Shown: positions 52,832 through 61,538, numbered from the stretch's first letter. The stretch is DNA of 64,000 nucleotides from DASXUL01 sp036504855 (GCA_036504855.1 DASXUL010000058.1:1-64000); one strand, 5' to 3'. Made by a program: numbers and translations. The notes: a model not told the origin generated them from the sequence alone.

Positions 52832-52878
52832 TTGACAACCTCCAGAGGGCCCCGTATAATCTAGACAGACTAGACAGA
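52832..52878 (+). promoter_or_regulatory. Consensus sigma-70-type promoter and operator repeats of the TA operon
   Basis: TTGACA (52832-52837), 17-base spacer, TATAAT (52855-52860): an exact consensus promoter. Right after it, CTAGACAGA occurs twice head to tail (52861-52869, 52870-52878), covering the likely transcript start. These repeats are a natural binding site for the antitoxin, which represses its own operon in this family. Confidence 0.85.
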
Positions 52879-52900
52879 ATGACTGTTTGGGGTGCATCAG

Positions 52901-53146
52901 ATGTGGCAACTACAAGAAGCAAAAAACCGGTTCAGCGAAGTGGTGAATGAAGCCATCGAGCACGGACCACAAGTGATCACAAGGCACGGAGTCGAGACGT
53001 GCGTCTTGCTCTCCGTCGCGGACTATCGCAAGATGGCGCTGAGCGCCAAGTCCATCACCGAGTTCTTCCGCAGTTCGCCGCTGGTCGGCGAGGATCTCGA
53101 CCTGTCTCGTGACCAAAGCCCGATTCGGGCGGAACCGGCGCTGTGA
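52901..53146 (+). CDS. Phd/YefM family antitoxin
   Basis: Antitoxin of 81 residues. The start MWQLQEAKNRFSEVVNEAI is typical of the Phd/YefM fold that binds DNA; TRHGVETCVLLSVADYRKM follows. The C-terminus (about 50-81) is a polar tail that would wrap the toxin. A GTG at 52892 is an alternative start. It overlaps the toxin start by GTGA. Promoter and operator are directly upstream. Confidence 0.9.
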   Translation: MWQLQEAKNRFSEVVNEAIEHGPQVITRHGVETCVLLSVADYRKMALSAKSITEFFRSSPLVGEDLDLSRDQSPIRAEPAL

Positions 53147-53562
53147 GGTATCTGCTGGATACCAACGTGATCTCCGAGTTGGTCGCCCGTCAACCCGATC
53201 AGGCCGTGTTGAGGTGGATAGAGGCACTGGATCAGTCCGCCGTTTACCTGAGCGTTATCACCATCGGCGAGATTCACAGGGGCATTGAACGGCTTCCTGA
53301 ATCGGCAAAACGGGACCGCCTTCGAGCCTGGCTGACCGATGAACTGCTGGTGAGGTTCGGCGATCGGATGGCGCCCATTGACGTTGGAGTGATGATGGCG
53401 TGGGGATCGATGGTTGCGCGGCTCATCAGTGAGGGCCGTCCGCTTTCGGCGATGGATTCGCTGATTGCCGCACAGGCGATCCACCATGGGTACAGCCTGG
53501 TCACGCGAAACGAGTCCGACTTCCGCGATACGGGCGTCCATCTCATCAACCCGTGGCGGTGA
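53143..53562 (+). CDS. PIN-domain toxin, VapC/FitB-like
   Basis: RNase toxin of 139 residues. Acidic residues of the PIN active site: DTNVISEL at the start, TIGEIHRGIERL near 47, DSLIAAQAI near 105 and RNESDFRDTG near 125. GTG start overlapping the antitoxin stop. Acts on RNA when the antitoxin is degraded. Confidence 0.92.
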   Translation: MRYLLDTNVISELVARQPDQAVLRWIEALDQSAVYLSVITIGEIHRGIERLPESAKRDRLRAWLTDELLVRFGDRMAPIDVGVMMAWGSMVARLISEGRPLSAMDSLIAAQAIHHGYSLVTRNESDFRDTGVHLINPWR

Positions 53563-53639
53563 CAGAACCGATGGCTGGCTGATGCTCTCGACCATAGCGC
53601 CAGTCGTAGTTCGTCATCGGCGCCCCGTTTTCGGGTGAC
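53563..53639. other. Short non-coding gap in the relic island
   Basis: No open frame or structure is supported. It separates the toxin gene from relic B of the response regulator. Confidence 0.3.
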
Positions 53640-53748
53640 GCTTGCTCCTCAGTCGCGCGGCCACGCCGCCCGCCCGATCCCTACCGTCCATGGGCTGGGC
53701 TGCGTGTTCCAGGCGCCTGAATCAGATAAGGATCGTCCGACCGGATGA
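53640..53748 (+). pseudogene. Response regulator C-terminal relic B
   Basis: The frame ending TGA at 53746-53748 reads HGLGCVFQAPESDKDRPTG after a segment matching relic A in DNA (GGCCACGCCG, then TCATCC/GATCC variants). It is the last helix and wing of an OmpR-type regulator. The stop is intact, so this copy keeps a natural 3' end. Confidence 0.7.
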
Positions 53749-53812
53749 CCGCGGTCGTTCCGACGGCATCCGGTCCCAATGCGAGCGAGCGTGATCGGAA
53801 ACAGGAGGACGC

Positions 53813-54061
53813 GTGAAAGGACTCGCCCGTTATCCTGGCCCCCGCCTCGGTCGAAGGGGCACGGTTCGGCTGCGGATGACACTGTGGAATGTGGCCACGC
53901 TCGCCCTCATCGTGGGGGCCCCGGGCGGCGTGGCGCGCAACAAAGTGCTGGCGGACCTGTTCGCGACGGTCAGGGTCCGTGCGCACTGCGGCGTCGCCGG
54001 CTATTGCACCCAGTCATCCAGCCCGCTAGGCGGTACCGCGGATCCCGACGCGAATGGCTAA
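53813..54061 (+). pseudogene. Histidine kinase N-terminal relic B
   Basis: GTG at 53813 follows AGGAGG, and the frame gives about 82 residues with a transmembrane segment (RLRMTLWNVATLALIV near 25), as at the start of heavy-metal-type sensor kinases. After 53980 it runs into the duplicated S10 3' end and stops. The kinase core is missing. Weak expression as a fragment is possible. Confidence 0.6.
53981..54033 (+). repeat. Direct repeat B (S10 3'-end duplicate)
   Basis: Second copy of the 53-base repeat. In the S10 frame it encodes TAASPAIAPSHPAR and a stop, against NAASPALSPGQPAR and a stop in the gene, so it looks like a decayed copy of the S10 tail. Confidence 0.85.
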
Positions 54062-54091
54062 CATAACGGAATACCAAGCAGGGAGGTCGGC

Positions 54092-55054
54092 GTGGCGAAA
54101 CCGCAGTTGTCGGAAATGGCAGGCGTGGACAGCACGGAGTTGTTCAAGGTGCTCTCGTCGGACACGCGCCGCGATATCCTGAAGCTCTTGCAGCGCGCGC
54201 CGATGTCCACCGGTGATCTGGCCGAAGCGCTGAGCGTCTCGCGCTCGTCCATCACGCGCCACGTGCAGAGCCTTAGTGACGCCGGTCTCATCATCACGGA
54301 TGAGCCCAGCGGCGCGCGCGGCGGGCAGAAAGTCTGCCGCCTGCTCTTTGATCGTATCGCCGTCTCCTTTGACGGACCTCCGGTGCTCCGCGAGGCGGTT
54401 CATGAAACGGAAATGCCGCTTGGCCTTTATGCCAACGTCCACGCATCGCCCCCGTGCGGGCTCGCCGGGCCGCGCGGAATCGTTGGCAGTTTTGATGATC
54501 CCCAAGCGTTCCTCCTGCCGGATCGGGCCGCGGCCCAGCTTATCTGGATCGGTCGCGGTTTCGTGGAGTACGCATTCCCAAACAAGCTGGAGCCAGGCAT
54601 GGAGGCCCATCGCCTTGAGTTGGCGATGGAAATCGGATCGGAGATCGCGCTGCACCGCATCGACGCCGCCAGCGACGTGACTATCTGGGTGAACGGGGTT
54701 GATATCGGAACCTGGACCTCGCTGGGCGGGCTGGGCGACCGCCGCGGACGCCTAACTCCGGAGTGGTGGTGGAACACGCGTACCCAGTATGGCATGCTGA
54801 AAGTCTGGTCCGTGGACCTTGTGGGCTCGTACGTGGACGGCTCGCCCGTTTCCTCCCGAACATTGCCGGACCTCGACCTCGTGCCCCAGCGACCCATCGT
54901 GGTGCGCATCGGCGTGAAGCCGGACGCTGTAAACCGAGGAGGGATCAACCTGTTCGGCCGCGGCTTTGGGAACTACGAGCAAGACATCATCCTGCGCCTG
55001 CACTATGATGAGCCTGTCACGGATACAGCCGAAATCGTGAACGCCGAGGGGTGA
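54092..55054 (+). CDS. ArsR-type regulator with C-terminal beta-sandwich domain, paralogue 1
   Basis: Protein of 320 residues. Winged helix-turn-helix (about 15-85): LFKVLSSDTRRDILKLL, LAEALSVSRSSITRHVQSL. The C-terminal domain (about 110-310) has VTIWVNGVDIGTWTSLGGLGDRRGRLTPEWW and RIGVKPDAVNRGGINLFGRGFGNYEQDI, a beta-sandwich-like fold found in ArsR-type predicted regulators (I believe the COG4189 group). It may sense a sugar or small molecule. GGGAGG before the GTG/ATG region supports the start. Convergent with its paralogue, 12 bases apart. Confidence 0.85.
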   Translation: MAKPQLSEMAGVDSTELFKVLSSDTRRDILKLLQRAPMSTGDLAEALSVSRSSITRHVQSLSDAGLIITDEPSGARGGQKVCRLLFDRIAVSFDGPPVLREAVHETEMPLGLYANVHASPPCGLAGPRGIVGSFDDPQAFLLPDRAAAQLIWIGRGFVEYAFPNKLEPGMEAHRLELAMEIGSEIALHRIDAASDVTIWVNGVDIGTWTSLGGLGDRRGRLTPEWWWNTRTQYGMLKVWSVDLVGSYVDGSPVSSRTLPDLDLVPQRPIVVRIGVKPDAVNRGGINLFGRGFGNYEQDIILRLHYDEPVTDTAEIVNAEG

Positions 55055-55066
55055 CTTCCACCGTCC

Positions 55067-55999
55067 TTACCCGGGAGACGGGTGGGAGTAGTAGAGCCGA
55101 AGCAGAAGATCTTGGTCGTGATTGCCAATACCGCGGCCGAAGAGGTTGAACCCGCCCACGTGTTCCGCATCAGGCTTCACGCCGATGCGAATGGCCACCG
55201 GCTTGCGCGGGCCTACATCGGCATCCGCGAGCGTCACATCCGATACGCGAACCCCGTCTATGTAGCAGCCCCCGGGGCTGATGGTCCACGTCTTCAGGAT
55301 ACCGTACTGGGCGATGCGGGCGGGCCACCAAGCCGGGTACAGCCGGCCTCGCTTGCCGCCAAGATCGCCAGGGGAGCGCCATGTCCCGGCCTCCACGCCG
55401 TTCACCCACACGGTGATATCCGAGGGATAGTCGTTGTCGTACTCGGGCGCCTCTGAGCAGATCTCCATGGCGACTTCCATGCGATCGATCTCCACTGAAG
55501 TGGGAAGGCGGTTCGGGAACACGTATTCCACGTACCCCTCGGCCATCCAGAGGATGTTCGCTTTCATCCTCTCCGGCAGAAGGAACGACTGGGTGTCGTC
55601 GTAGAACCCGATTATGCGTTCCGGGCTGGCGAGCCCGCACGTGCCGCCCGGCGCGGCGGAGGTGTAGAGCCCAATCGGCAGCTCCACCAGCTCCACCTGT
55701 TCTTCGGCGGGCAACGGCGTCTCAAGGCTGATGAGGAAGCGGCTGTAGCGCCCGAGACAGAGCTTCTGCGTGCCCTGGGCGCCCTGAGTGTACTCGGAAA
55801 CCAGCAGACCGGCCTGTTCCAACGCCTGGATATGATGGGTCACGGTGGGGGCGGAGAGCCCCAGTGCCTGGCCCAGGGCATTGATGTTCATCGGCCCGCG
55901 GGCGAGCAAAGCCAGGATGTTGACCCGCACGTCGGAGGCGAGAGCCCTGTAGACTCCCGCGTCCTTCTCATCGACGAGATTGAGCTTGCGTATCTTCAT
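55067..55999 (-). CDS. ArsR-type regulator with C-terminal beta-sandwich domain, paralogue 2
   Basis: Protein of 310 residues, paralogous to the previous one along its whole length. Winged helix: LASDVRVNILALLARGPMNINALGQALGLSAPTV. C-terminal: ITVWVNGVEAGTWRSPGDLGGKRGRLYPAWW and RIGVKPDAEHVGGFNLFGRGIGNHDQDL. It differs in having a shorter, less basic recognition helix. The two genes face each other tail to tail, so an inverted duplication is a simple origin. Confidence 0.85.
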   Translation of the reverse strand: MKIRKLNLVDEKDAGVYRALASDVRVNILALLARGPMNINALGQALGLSAPTVTHHIQALEQAGLLVSEYTQGAQGTQKLCLGRYSRFLISLETPLPAEEQVELVELPIGLYTSAAPGGTCGLASPERIIGFYDDTQSFLLPERMKANILWMAEGYVEYVFPNRLPTSVEIDRMEVAMEICSEAPEYDNDYPSDITVWVNGVEAGTWRSPGDLGGKRGRLYPAWWPARIAQYGILKTWTISPGGCYIDGVRVSDVTLADADVGPRKPVAIRIGVKPDAEHVGGFNLFGRGIGNHDQDLLLRLYYSHPSPG

Positions 56000-56095
56000 G
56001 TTCGCTTGTTAATCGCCGCGAGGATATGGCGGCCCCGCGCCGCGCTCCAACGTGTGTAGTCTAGCGGTTCCGGCAAGCCAGCGCGGATAATGCGT

Positions 56096-56938
56096 CTAGC
56101 TCTCGCGCCGGAAGATCAGAATGTACTGGTGAAGCTGGTTCGCCACAAAGGCGTGCGGGTAGCCGAAGGGATAGAGGTTGACTGTGCGATCGTACCAGAT
56201 CTTGCAGCCGCGATAGCGCAGCCCGGGAATCTCGCTCATCTCCGCGACGATGTCTGCATGCAGAAGGTTGTGATGGTGAGCGGTGGGTTGGAGGTCCTTC
56301 GTAAAGAGCACGATGTGCCCTTTCGGCGCCAGCATCGACAGTGTTCCGGTGAGAATGCTCCGTAACTCGGTGAGGAAGCTCCCATAGTCCAGGTTGCCGA
56401 GGTCGTGGTCTAGCTCGGTGAACGGAGTTGGGGCCGCCTCGCCGGTGCGCTTCTTCTTTTCGCCGCTCTGAGGGCGCGTCATCATACCGGCGTACGGCGG
56501 GTCGGTAAGCACCAGAGTGTACGGCCGCGCGTTCACCTCTGGCAACTGGGCGGCATGGCGGGCGTCACCGCACACGGTCACTTGCTCGCGCATCCCGTCT
56601 CGAACGCAGACCTGGGAGTAGATGTCCAGGTAGCGCTGCTCGAGGTCGATTCCGACAGCATTGCGGCCGCACAGCGAGCAGCCAAGCAACGTCCCTCCCA
56701 CGCCGGCGAACGGATCCAACACCCATTCGCCTCTCTTCGTGAAGAACTCCACCAGTTTGCGCATGAGCTGGGGAGGCTTTGGCGAAGGATGCGCTTTCCG
56801 GAGATCGTGCCCGTAAGACTCCGGCCCCGTGGTGGGGTAGGCCGTGGTGTCCACGGAGTTCAGGAAATAGAGCCATTCGCGGCCAGTTAGGTCGTTCAGT
56901 CGGTTCCTGGGATGGACGGGCGGTGGGGTTTCGTTCAC
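56096..56938 (-). CDS. DNA methyltransferase (N6-adenine/N4-cytosine type)
   Basis: Protein of 280 residues. Motif X-like HPSPKPPQLMRKLVE (residues 50-64), motif I DPFAGVGGTLLG (75-86), motif IV TDPPYAGMM (145-153). Order X, I, IV fits alpha/gamma-type amino-methyltransferases. It overlaps the next methyltransferase gene by 4 bases (ATGA), so they are co-translated. No restriction endonuclease is in the neighbourhood. Confidence 0.88.
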   Translation of the reverse strand: MNETPPPVHPRNRLNDLTGREWLYFLNSVDTTAYPTTGPESYGHDLRKAHPSPKPPQLMRKLVEFFTKRGEWVLDPFAGVGGTLLGCSLCGRNAVGIDLEQRYLDIYSQVCVRDGMREQVTVCGDARHAAQLPEVNARPYTLVLTDPPYAGMMTRPQSGEKKKRTGEAAPTPFTELDHDLGNLDYGSFLTELRSILTGTLSMLAPKGHIVLFTKDLQPTAHHHNLLHADIVAEMSEIPGLRYRGCKIWYDRTVNLYPFGYPHAFVANQLHQYILIFRRES

Positions 56939-57966
56939 GTATGTACCAGATAGAGGCGTTCGGCAACAGTATTGGCCTTGTAGGCGCGGTTCGGACGGTC
57001 CGCGTCGCTACGGAATCGCCGATAGTCACGCTCGAAGACCAGCGGGCGGCCCCGCTGCTCCAGGATGGCGAGGATGGCGTCGTGCGGCACGAGGCCCTCG
57101 GAGTTGTAGCTCAACAGGATGTGCTTCGCGGGAGCGCGGCAGACAACATCCGCCAGGGCTGCCGCCGCTTCCGAGCGCGAGCAGTATCTGGAACGCGCTT
57201 CTGGGCGCGCGGGCAGCCCGGTAACCCCGCGCAACTCCGGCGCATCCCATCGGGCGATGGTCTCCAGCAGATGGTAGTTTGTGGCGTACTGCCGCTCGTT
57301 GTACGGCGGGTCCAGGTAGAGGATGTCGCATTCCAGCCCGCCCACCACGGCGTTGGCATCGACGTTTAGCGCTCGGTGGTTTCCCGGCGACACGAGGAGC
57401 GGCGGAGGCACTAGCGTGAGCCGCTTTGCGGACCGCGGCTCCCAGAACTTGAGGTAGGCGCCGTAGGTGCCCGCGATGTTGCTGACCGACGGCGTGGCGT
57501 CCAGCAGCGCGGCCAGCAGAACGAAGAACTCATCATCCGTCACAAGGCCGGAAGCGCGCCATCCCTCGATGGCAATGCGAATCGCATCGATGCGGCCGGC
57601 GTTCTCCGGGGTAAGGTACGTACGCTCGGCGCCGTTTCCGGGCGCGTAGTGTCGCGTTACAAAGCCGAGCTCGGGCGGCAGGGCATTCAGGCGCTTGATG
57701 GTCGCCGCCAGCGGATTTTCGCATTTGCCTATCGGCAGCCCCTCAAAACGCGGCGCCGAGTTGTTCTGGATGACCGCCCGGGCGATAGCGTACGAGAAGC
57801 GGAGCAGGTCGTTCGATGTGACCTCGAATCCCCACTCTTTGAACCGCCGACCCACTACCGCCGTGCCGGAAAAGAGGTCCACGAAGCTCCGTGAGCCAGG
57901 GCACTGCTCCGCGACCACGTTCTCGATGAAGCCCAGAAGGCTGTTCTTGCTGCCGATGTAGCGCAA
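56935..57966 (-). CDS. DNA adenine methyltransferase, D12 class
   Basis: Protein of 343 residues. RYIGSKNSLLGFI start, motif I VDLFSGTAVVGRRFKE (residues 29-44), and motif IV ILYLDPPYNERQYATNY near 220. D12-class enzymes methylate adenine in short sites such as GATC or half-sites. It lies 11 bases after dnaE and 4 bases overlap the second methyltransferase, suggesting one transcript. A pair of methyltransferases is common for asymmetric type IIS sites, but here no nuclease is visible. Confidence 0.92.
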   Translation of the reverse strand: MRYIGSKNSLLGFIENVVAEQCPGSRSFVDLFSGTAVVGRRFKEWGFEVTSNDLLRFSYAIARAVIQNNSAPRFEGLPIGKCENPLAATIKRLNALPPELGFVTRHYAPGNGAERTYLTPENAGRIDAIRIAIEGWRASGLVTDDEFFVLLAALLDATPSVSNIAGTYGAYLKFWEPRSAKRLTLVPPPLLVSPGNHRALNVDANAVVGGLECDILYLDPPYNERQYATNYHLLETIARWDAPELRGVTGLPARPEARSRYCSRSEAAAALADVVCRAPAKHILLSYNSEGLVPHDAILAILEQRGRPLVFERDYRRFRSDADRPNRAYKANTVAERLYLVHT

Positions 57967-57977
57967 TCGTCCTCGCT

Positions 57978-60900
57978 CTATTCCAGCCAGACTGCGGCGG
58001 CGCCCAATAGCTTCGCTAGCTCCTGGCAGACGTCTTGGCAGGCGCTCACGCGCATGGCGCTAAGCACGCGATGCCCCCGCGTATGCACAACCACCTGGCT
58101 GTTGCCGGGGAAGTGCGCTAGCAACTTCTTCACGTGGTCTACGGTGACAGGGTCAACGCGCGTCAGGTCAAGGTGGAGCGCGTCGTACACGCGGGACGCT
58201 GCTGTGACCTTTCCATTTCCATTGCCGTTGCCATTCCCGTTTCCGTGAGCGGCGCCGCCGTTCGGCGCGCCGGCATCCTCCGCGTTGAGCACCAGCACCT
58301 CGTCCGCCAGCACCTCGATGTCGACCGTTTCACCGTCGTCATTGGCGCGAAGCCGCTCGCGGTGGTTCGCCTTGCCCTTCACAATGACGACTTTGTCGAC
58401 CGCGATGCTGTCACGGTAGAGGTCCCAGGACTTGGGGAAGAGCGTGGCGCTGAGCTTGCCCTGCAGGTCCTCGATGGTGAGGATGGCCATCTCTGAGCTC
58501 GTCTTCCGCGTGATGGTCTTCCTGATGCCCGCCACAATGCCGGCAACCACAACGTCTTCCTTATCGCCCATGCTCTTGAGCTGCTCGCTGGTGATAGCTC
58601 CGAACCGCTGGACGCGCTCGCGAAAGGCCAGGAACGGGTGGTCGGAGAGGTAGAGGCCCAGAAGATCCTTCTCCATCGCCAGTTTTTCCGCCTGTGGGAT
58701 TTCCGGCACGCTGGGCAGCGGCGGATCGGGGGATGGCGCGTCATCATCGCCGCCTGCCAGCAGGTCGAACATCGCCACTTGGCCCGTTTCGCGCTCCTTG
58801 CGAGCGCGTTGGGCCATAGCAAAGGCATCTTCCAGAGCGTGCAGCACCTGATTGCGGTTCGGGTGAAGACTGTCGAATCCGCCGGCCTTCACGATGGCTT
58901 CCACAGCGCTCTTCTGGCAGCGAGAGGTATCCACGCGCTGGCAGAAATCGAAGATGCTGCGGAACAGGCCGCCTGCCTTGCGCTCTTCCAGGATCGCCGA
59001 AACCGGCCCCTCGCCAACGCCCTTGATGGCGAAGAGGCCGAACCGGACCACGGGCGCCTCGGCGATAGGCGGAGCGGCATCCACCGAGAAGTCGGAGACG
59101 CTGCGGTTCACGTCCGGCGCCATTACGGCGATCGGCGGGTCCATCTGGCGGCAGTCATCAATATAGGCCGCCACCTTGTCCTTGTTGTCGGAGATGCTGG
59201 TAAGCAGGGCCGCCATGAAGTCGGTGGGGAAGTTCGCCTTCAGCCAGGCCGTCTGGTACGTGAGGATTGCGTAGGCTCCGCTATGATTCTGATTAAAACC
59301 ATAGGCGGCAAAAGAGGCCATGGCGTCAAAGATTTCGGCGGATTCTTTGGCGGAGAGGTTGCTGGTTTTGGCGGCGCCGGAGACGAAGGCGGGTTTGACC
59401 GACATCATCTTGTCCAGCTTCTTTTTGGACATGGCGCGGAGGATGTTGTCGGCGTCTCGGGCGCCCATGCCGGCGACCTGCATGGCGACCTTCAGGATCT
59501 GCTCCTGGTAGACGAAGATGCCGTAGGTTTTGTTGAGGATGGGCTCCAGAACCGGATGGATGTAGGAGACTTTCTCCATCTTGTGGCGGCGCTTGATGAA
59601 GCGCTCCGTATCGCCGTTGCCGAGGGGGCCGGGGCGATAGAGGGCCACGAGGGGGATGAGGTCTTCGAACTCGATGGGGCGGATATCGCGCACGAGGTTG
59701 CGCATTCCGTCCGACTCCAACTGGAAGACGCCGGCGGTTTGGCCGGCCTGTAGGAGCTTGAAGGTTTTGGGGTCGTCCTTGGGGACGGCGTCGATATCGA
59801 AGTCCGCGTCGATTTCATCGGCGTGGTTTTCGTGCATCAGGCGGATGCAGTGTTCCACGACGGTGAGGGTGCGCAGGCCCAGGAAGTCCATTTTCAGGAG
59901 GCCGAGGGCGGAGACCCAGTTCATGTCGTACTGGGTGATGAGGCCGGTATCGGAGCGCTGGACGGGGACGTAGTCCGTAACGGGGCCGGGGGTGATGACC
60001 ACGGCGGCGGCGTGGACGGAGGAGTGGCGCGAGAGACCCTCGATGGCGATGGCCGTATCGAGCACTTCCTTGGTTTGCGGCTCTTCGCCGTATTTGCGGG
60101 CGAGCTCCGGGACGTCCTTCAGGCAGTCCTTGATGGAGAAGTGCTTGCCGGGGTGCTGGGGGATGAGCTTGGCGAGTTTATCGGCCTCGGCGAGCGGGAG
60201 CTCCATGGCGCGGGCGACATCGCGGATGGCGGCGCGGGCGCCGAGCGTTCCGAAGGTTATGATCTGGGCGACGTGATCCGGGCCGTATTTGTCGCGGCAG
60301 TACTGGATGACCTCCTCGCGGCGGTAGTCCGCGAAGTCCAGGTCGATATCCGGCGGGGTGATGCGCTCCATGTAGAGGAAGCGCTCGAAGAGCAGGCCGT
60401 AGAGCAGGGGATCGACGTTGGTGATGCCGAGGAGGAAGGAGACGACGGAGCCGGCGGCGGAGCCGCGGCATCGGGCCGGGATTCCGCGGGCGTGGGCCCA
60501 GCGCACGAAGTCCGCCACGATGAGGAAGTAGGCGGAGTAGCCCTTGACCTCGATGACGTGCATCTCGTATTCGATGCGCTGCTTTTGCTCCGGGGTGACG
60601 GACCCGTATCGGCGCTGGGCGCCTTCCCAGCAGCACTTTTCGAAGAACGAATCGTAGGTGAAGCCCTCGGGGACGGCGTAGTGCGGGAGGATCATGTCTC
60701 CCGTTTTGATCTTCAGGTCCACCGTTTCGGCGATGCGGACGGTGTTGGAGACGGCCTCCGGGTGGTCCGGGAAGAGGGCGGCCATTTCCTGGGCCGTTTT
60801 GAAGTAGAACTCGTGGGTGGGGTAGCGCATCCGGTTGGGCTCGGCCACCTTGGCGCCGGTACCGATGCAGAGGAGGACGTCATGCGGGTCGGCGTCGGCG

Positions 60901-61538
60901 CGCGTTCCGTAATGGATATCGTTGGTGACGATGAGCGGAAGGGACAGTTCCTTGGCGATGCGGAGCAGGCCGTCGTTGACGTGCTTCTCCTCGGGGATGC
61001 CGTGGGTTTGCAGCTCGATGAAGTAGCGTTCGGGGGTGAAGATATCGCGGTATTTGGCGGCGATTTCGAGCGCCTTGGCGGGCTGATCGTGATGGATGGC
61101 CTGCTGGACCTCGCCGCCGAGGCAGGCGGTGGAGCAAATGACGCCCTCGCTGTGCTGGGCGAGGAGTTCATGATCGACGCGGGGCTTGTAGTAGAAGCCG
61201 TCGATATTGGCCTGGGAGACGAGGTGGACGAGGTTGCGGTAGCCGACCTCGTTCTGGGCCAGGAGCAGGAGGTGGAAGTTCTCCTTATCGAGGCGGGGGT
61301 CCTTGCCCTGCCGGGGTCGCTCGCCGGAGGTATAGACCTCGCAGCCGACGATGGGGGTGATGCCGGCATCCTGGCAGCGGGTGGCGAACTCGACGGCGCC
61401 GTGCATGACGCCGTGGTCGGTGAGGGCGACGGCGGGCATTTCGTGCTCGACGGCGAGTCGCACGAGGTCCTTGACGCGGTTGGCGCCATCGAGGAGGCTG
61501 TATTCGGAATGGTTGTGAAGGTGAACGAAGTCTTGCAT
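57978..61538 (-). CDS. dnaE: DNA polymerase III alpha subunit
   Basis: Replicative polymerase of 1186 residues. PHP domain (about 1-210, LHNHSEYSLLDGANRVKDL), palm catalytic segment PPDIDLDFADYRREEV near residue 400, tower and finger regions, helix-hairpin-helix motif (GVGEGPVSAIL near 845), OB domain (about 990-1040, VVVAGIVAGIRKTITRK), a Gly/Asn repeat linker near 1097-1110, and a C-terminal domain (QVVVHTRGHRVLSAM). GC-rich, G-skewed spacer upstream. The following genes are methyltransferases on the same strand. Confidence 0.97.
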   Translation of the reverse strand: MQDFVHLHNHSEYSLLDGANRVKDLVRLAVEHEMPAVALTDHGVMHGAVEFATRCQDAGITPIVGCEVYTSGERPRQGKDPRLDKENFHLLLLAQNEVGYRNLVHLVSQANIDGFYYKPRVDHELLAQHSEGVICSTACLGGEVQQAIHHDQPAKALEIAAKYRDIFTPERYFIELQTHGIPEEKHVNDGLLRIAKELSLPLIVTNDIHYGTRADADPHDVLLCIGTGAKVAEPNRMRYPTHEFYFKTAQEMAALFPDHPEAVSNTVRIAETVDLKIKTGDMILPHYAVPEGFTYDSFFEKCCWEGAQRRYGSVTPEQKQRIEYEMHVIEVKGYSAYFLIVADFVRWAHARGIPARCRGSAAGSVVSFLLGITNVDPLLYGLLFERFLYMERITPPDIDLDFADYRREEVIQYCRDKYGPDHVAQIITFGTLGARAAIRDVARAMELPLAEADKLAKLIPQHPGKHFSIKDCLKDVPELARKYGEEPQTKEVLDTAIAIEGLSRHSSVHAAAVVITPGPVTDYVPVQRSDTGLITQYDMNWVSALGLLKMDFLGLRTLTVVEHCIRLMHENHADEIDADFDIDAVPKDDPKTFKLLQAGQTAGVFQLESDGMRNLVRDIRPIEFEDLIPLVALYRPGPLGNGDTERFIKRRHKMEKVSYIHPVLEPILNKTYGIFVYQEQILKVAMQVAGMGARDADNILRAMSKKKLDKMMSVKPAFVSGAAKTSNLSAKESAEIFDAMASFAAYGFNQNHSGAYAILTYQTAWLKANFPTDFMAALLTSISDNKDKVAAYIDDCRQMDPPIAVMAPDVNRSVSDFSVDAAPPIAEAPVVRFGLFAIKGVGEGPVSAILEERKAGGLFRSIFDFCQRVDTSRCQKSAVEAIVKAGGFDSLHPNRNQVLHALEDAFAMAQRARKERETGQVAMFDLLAGGDDDAPSPDPPLPSVPEIPQAEKLAMEKDLLGLYLSDHPFLAFRERVQRFGAITSEQLKSMGDKEDVVVAGIVAGIRKTITRKTSSEMAILTIEDLQGKLSATLFPKSWDLYRDSIAVDKVVIVKGKANHRERLRANDDGETVDIEVLADEVLVLNAEDAGAPNGGAAHGNGNGNGNGNGKVTAASRVYDALHLDLTRVDPVTVDHVKKLLAHFPGNSQVVVHTRGHRVLSAMRVSACQDVCQELAKLLGAAAVWLE
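58207..58248 (-). repeat. Hexanucleotide microsatellite encoding a GN linker in DnaE
   Basis: About six to seven degenerate 6-base units encode GNGNGNGNGNG between the OB domain and the last domain of DnaE. It may vary in length between strains without changing the frame. Confidence 0.7.

Noticed and set aside
53563..54091. Integron or integrase-bearing element
   Set aside because: No recombinase gene or attC-like site is visible; only regulator/kinase relics and the direct repeat remain.
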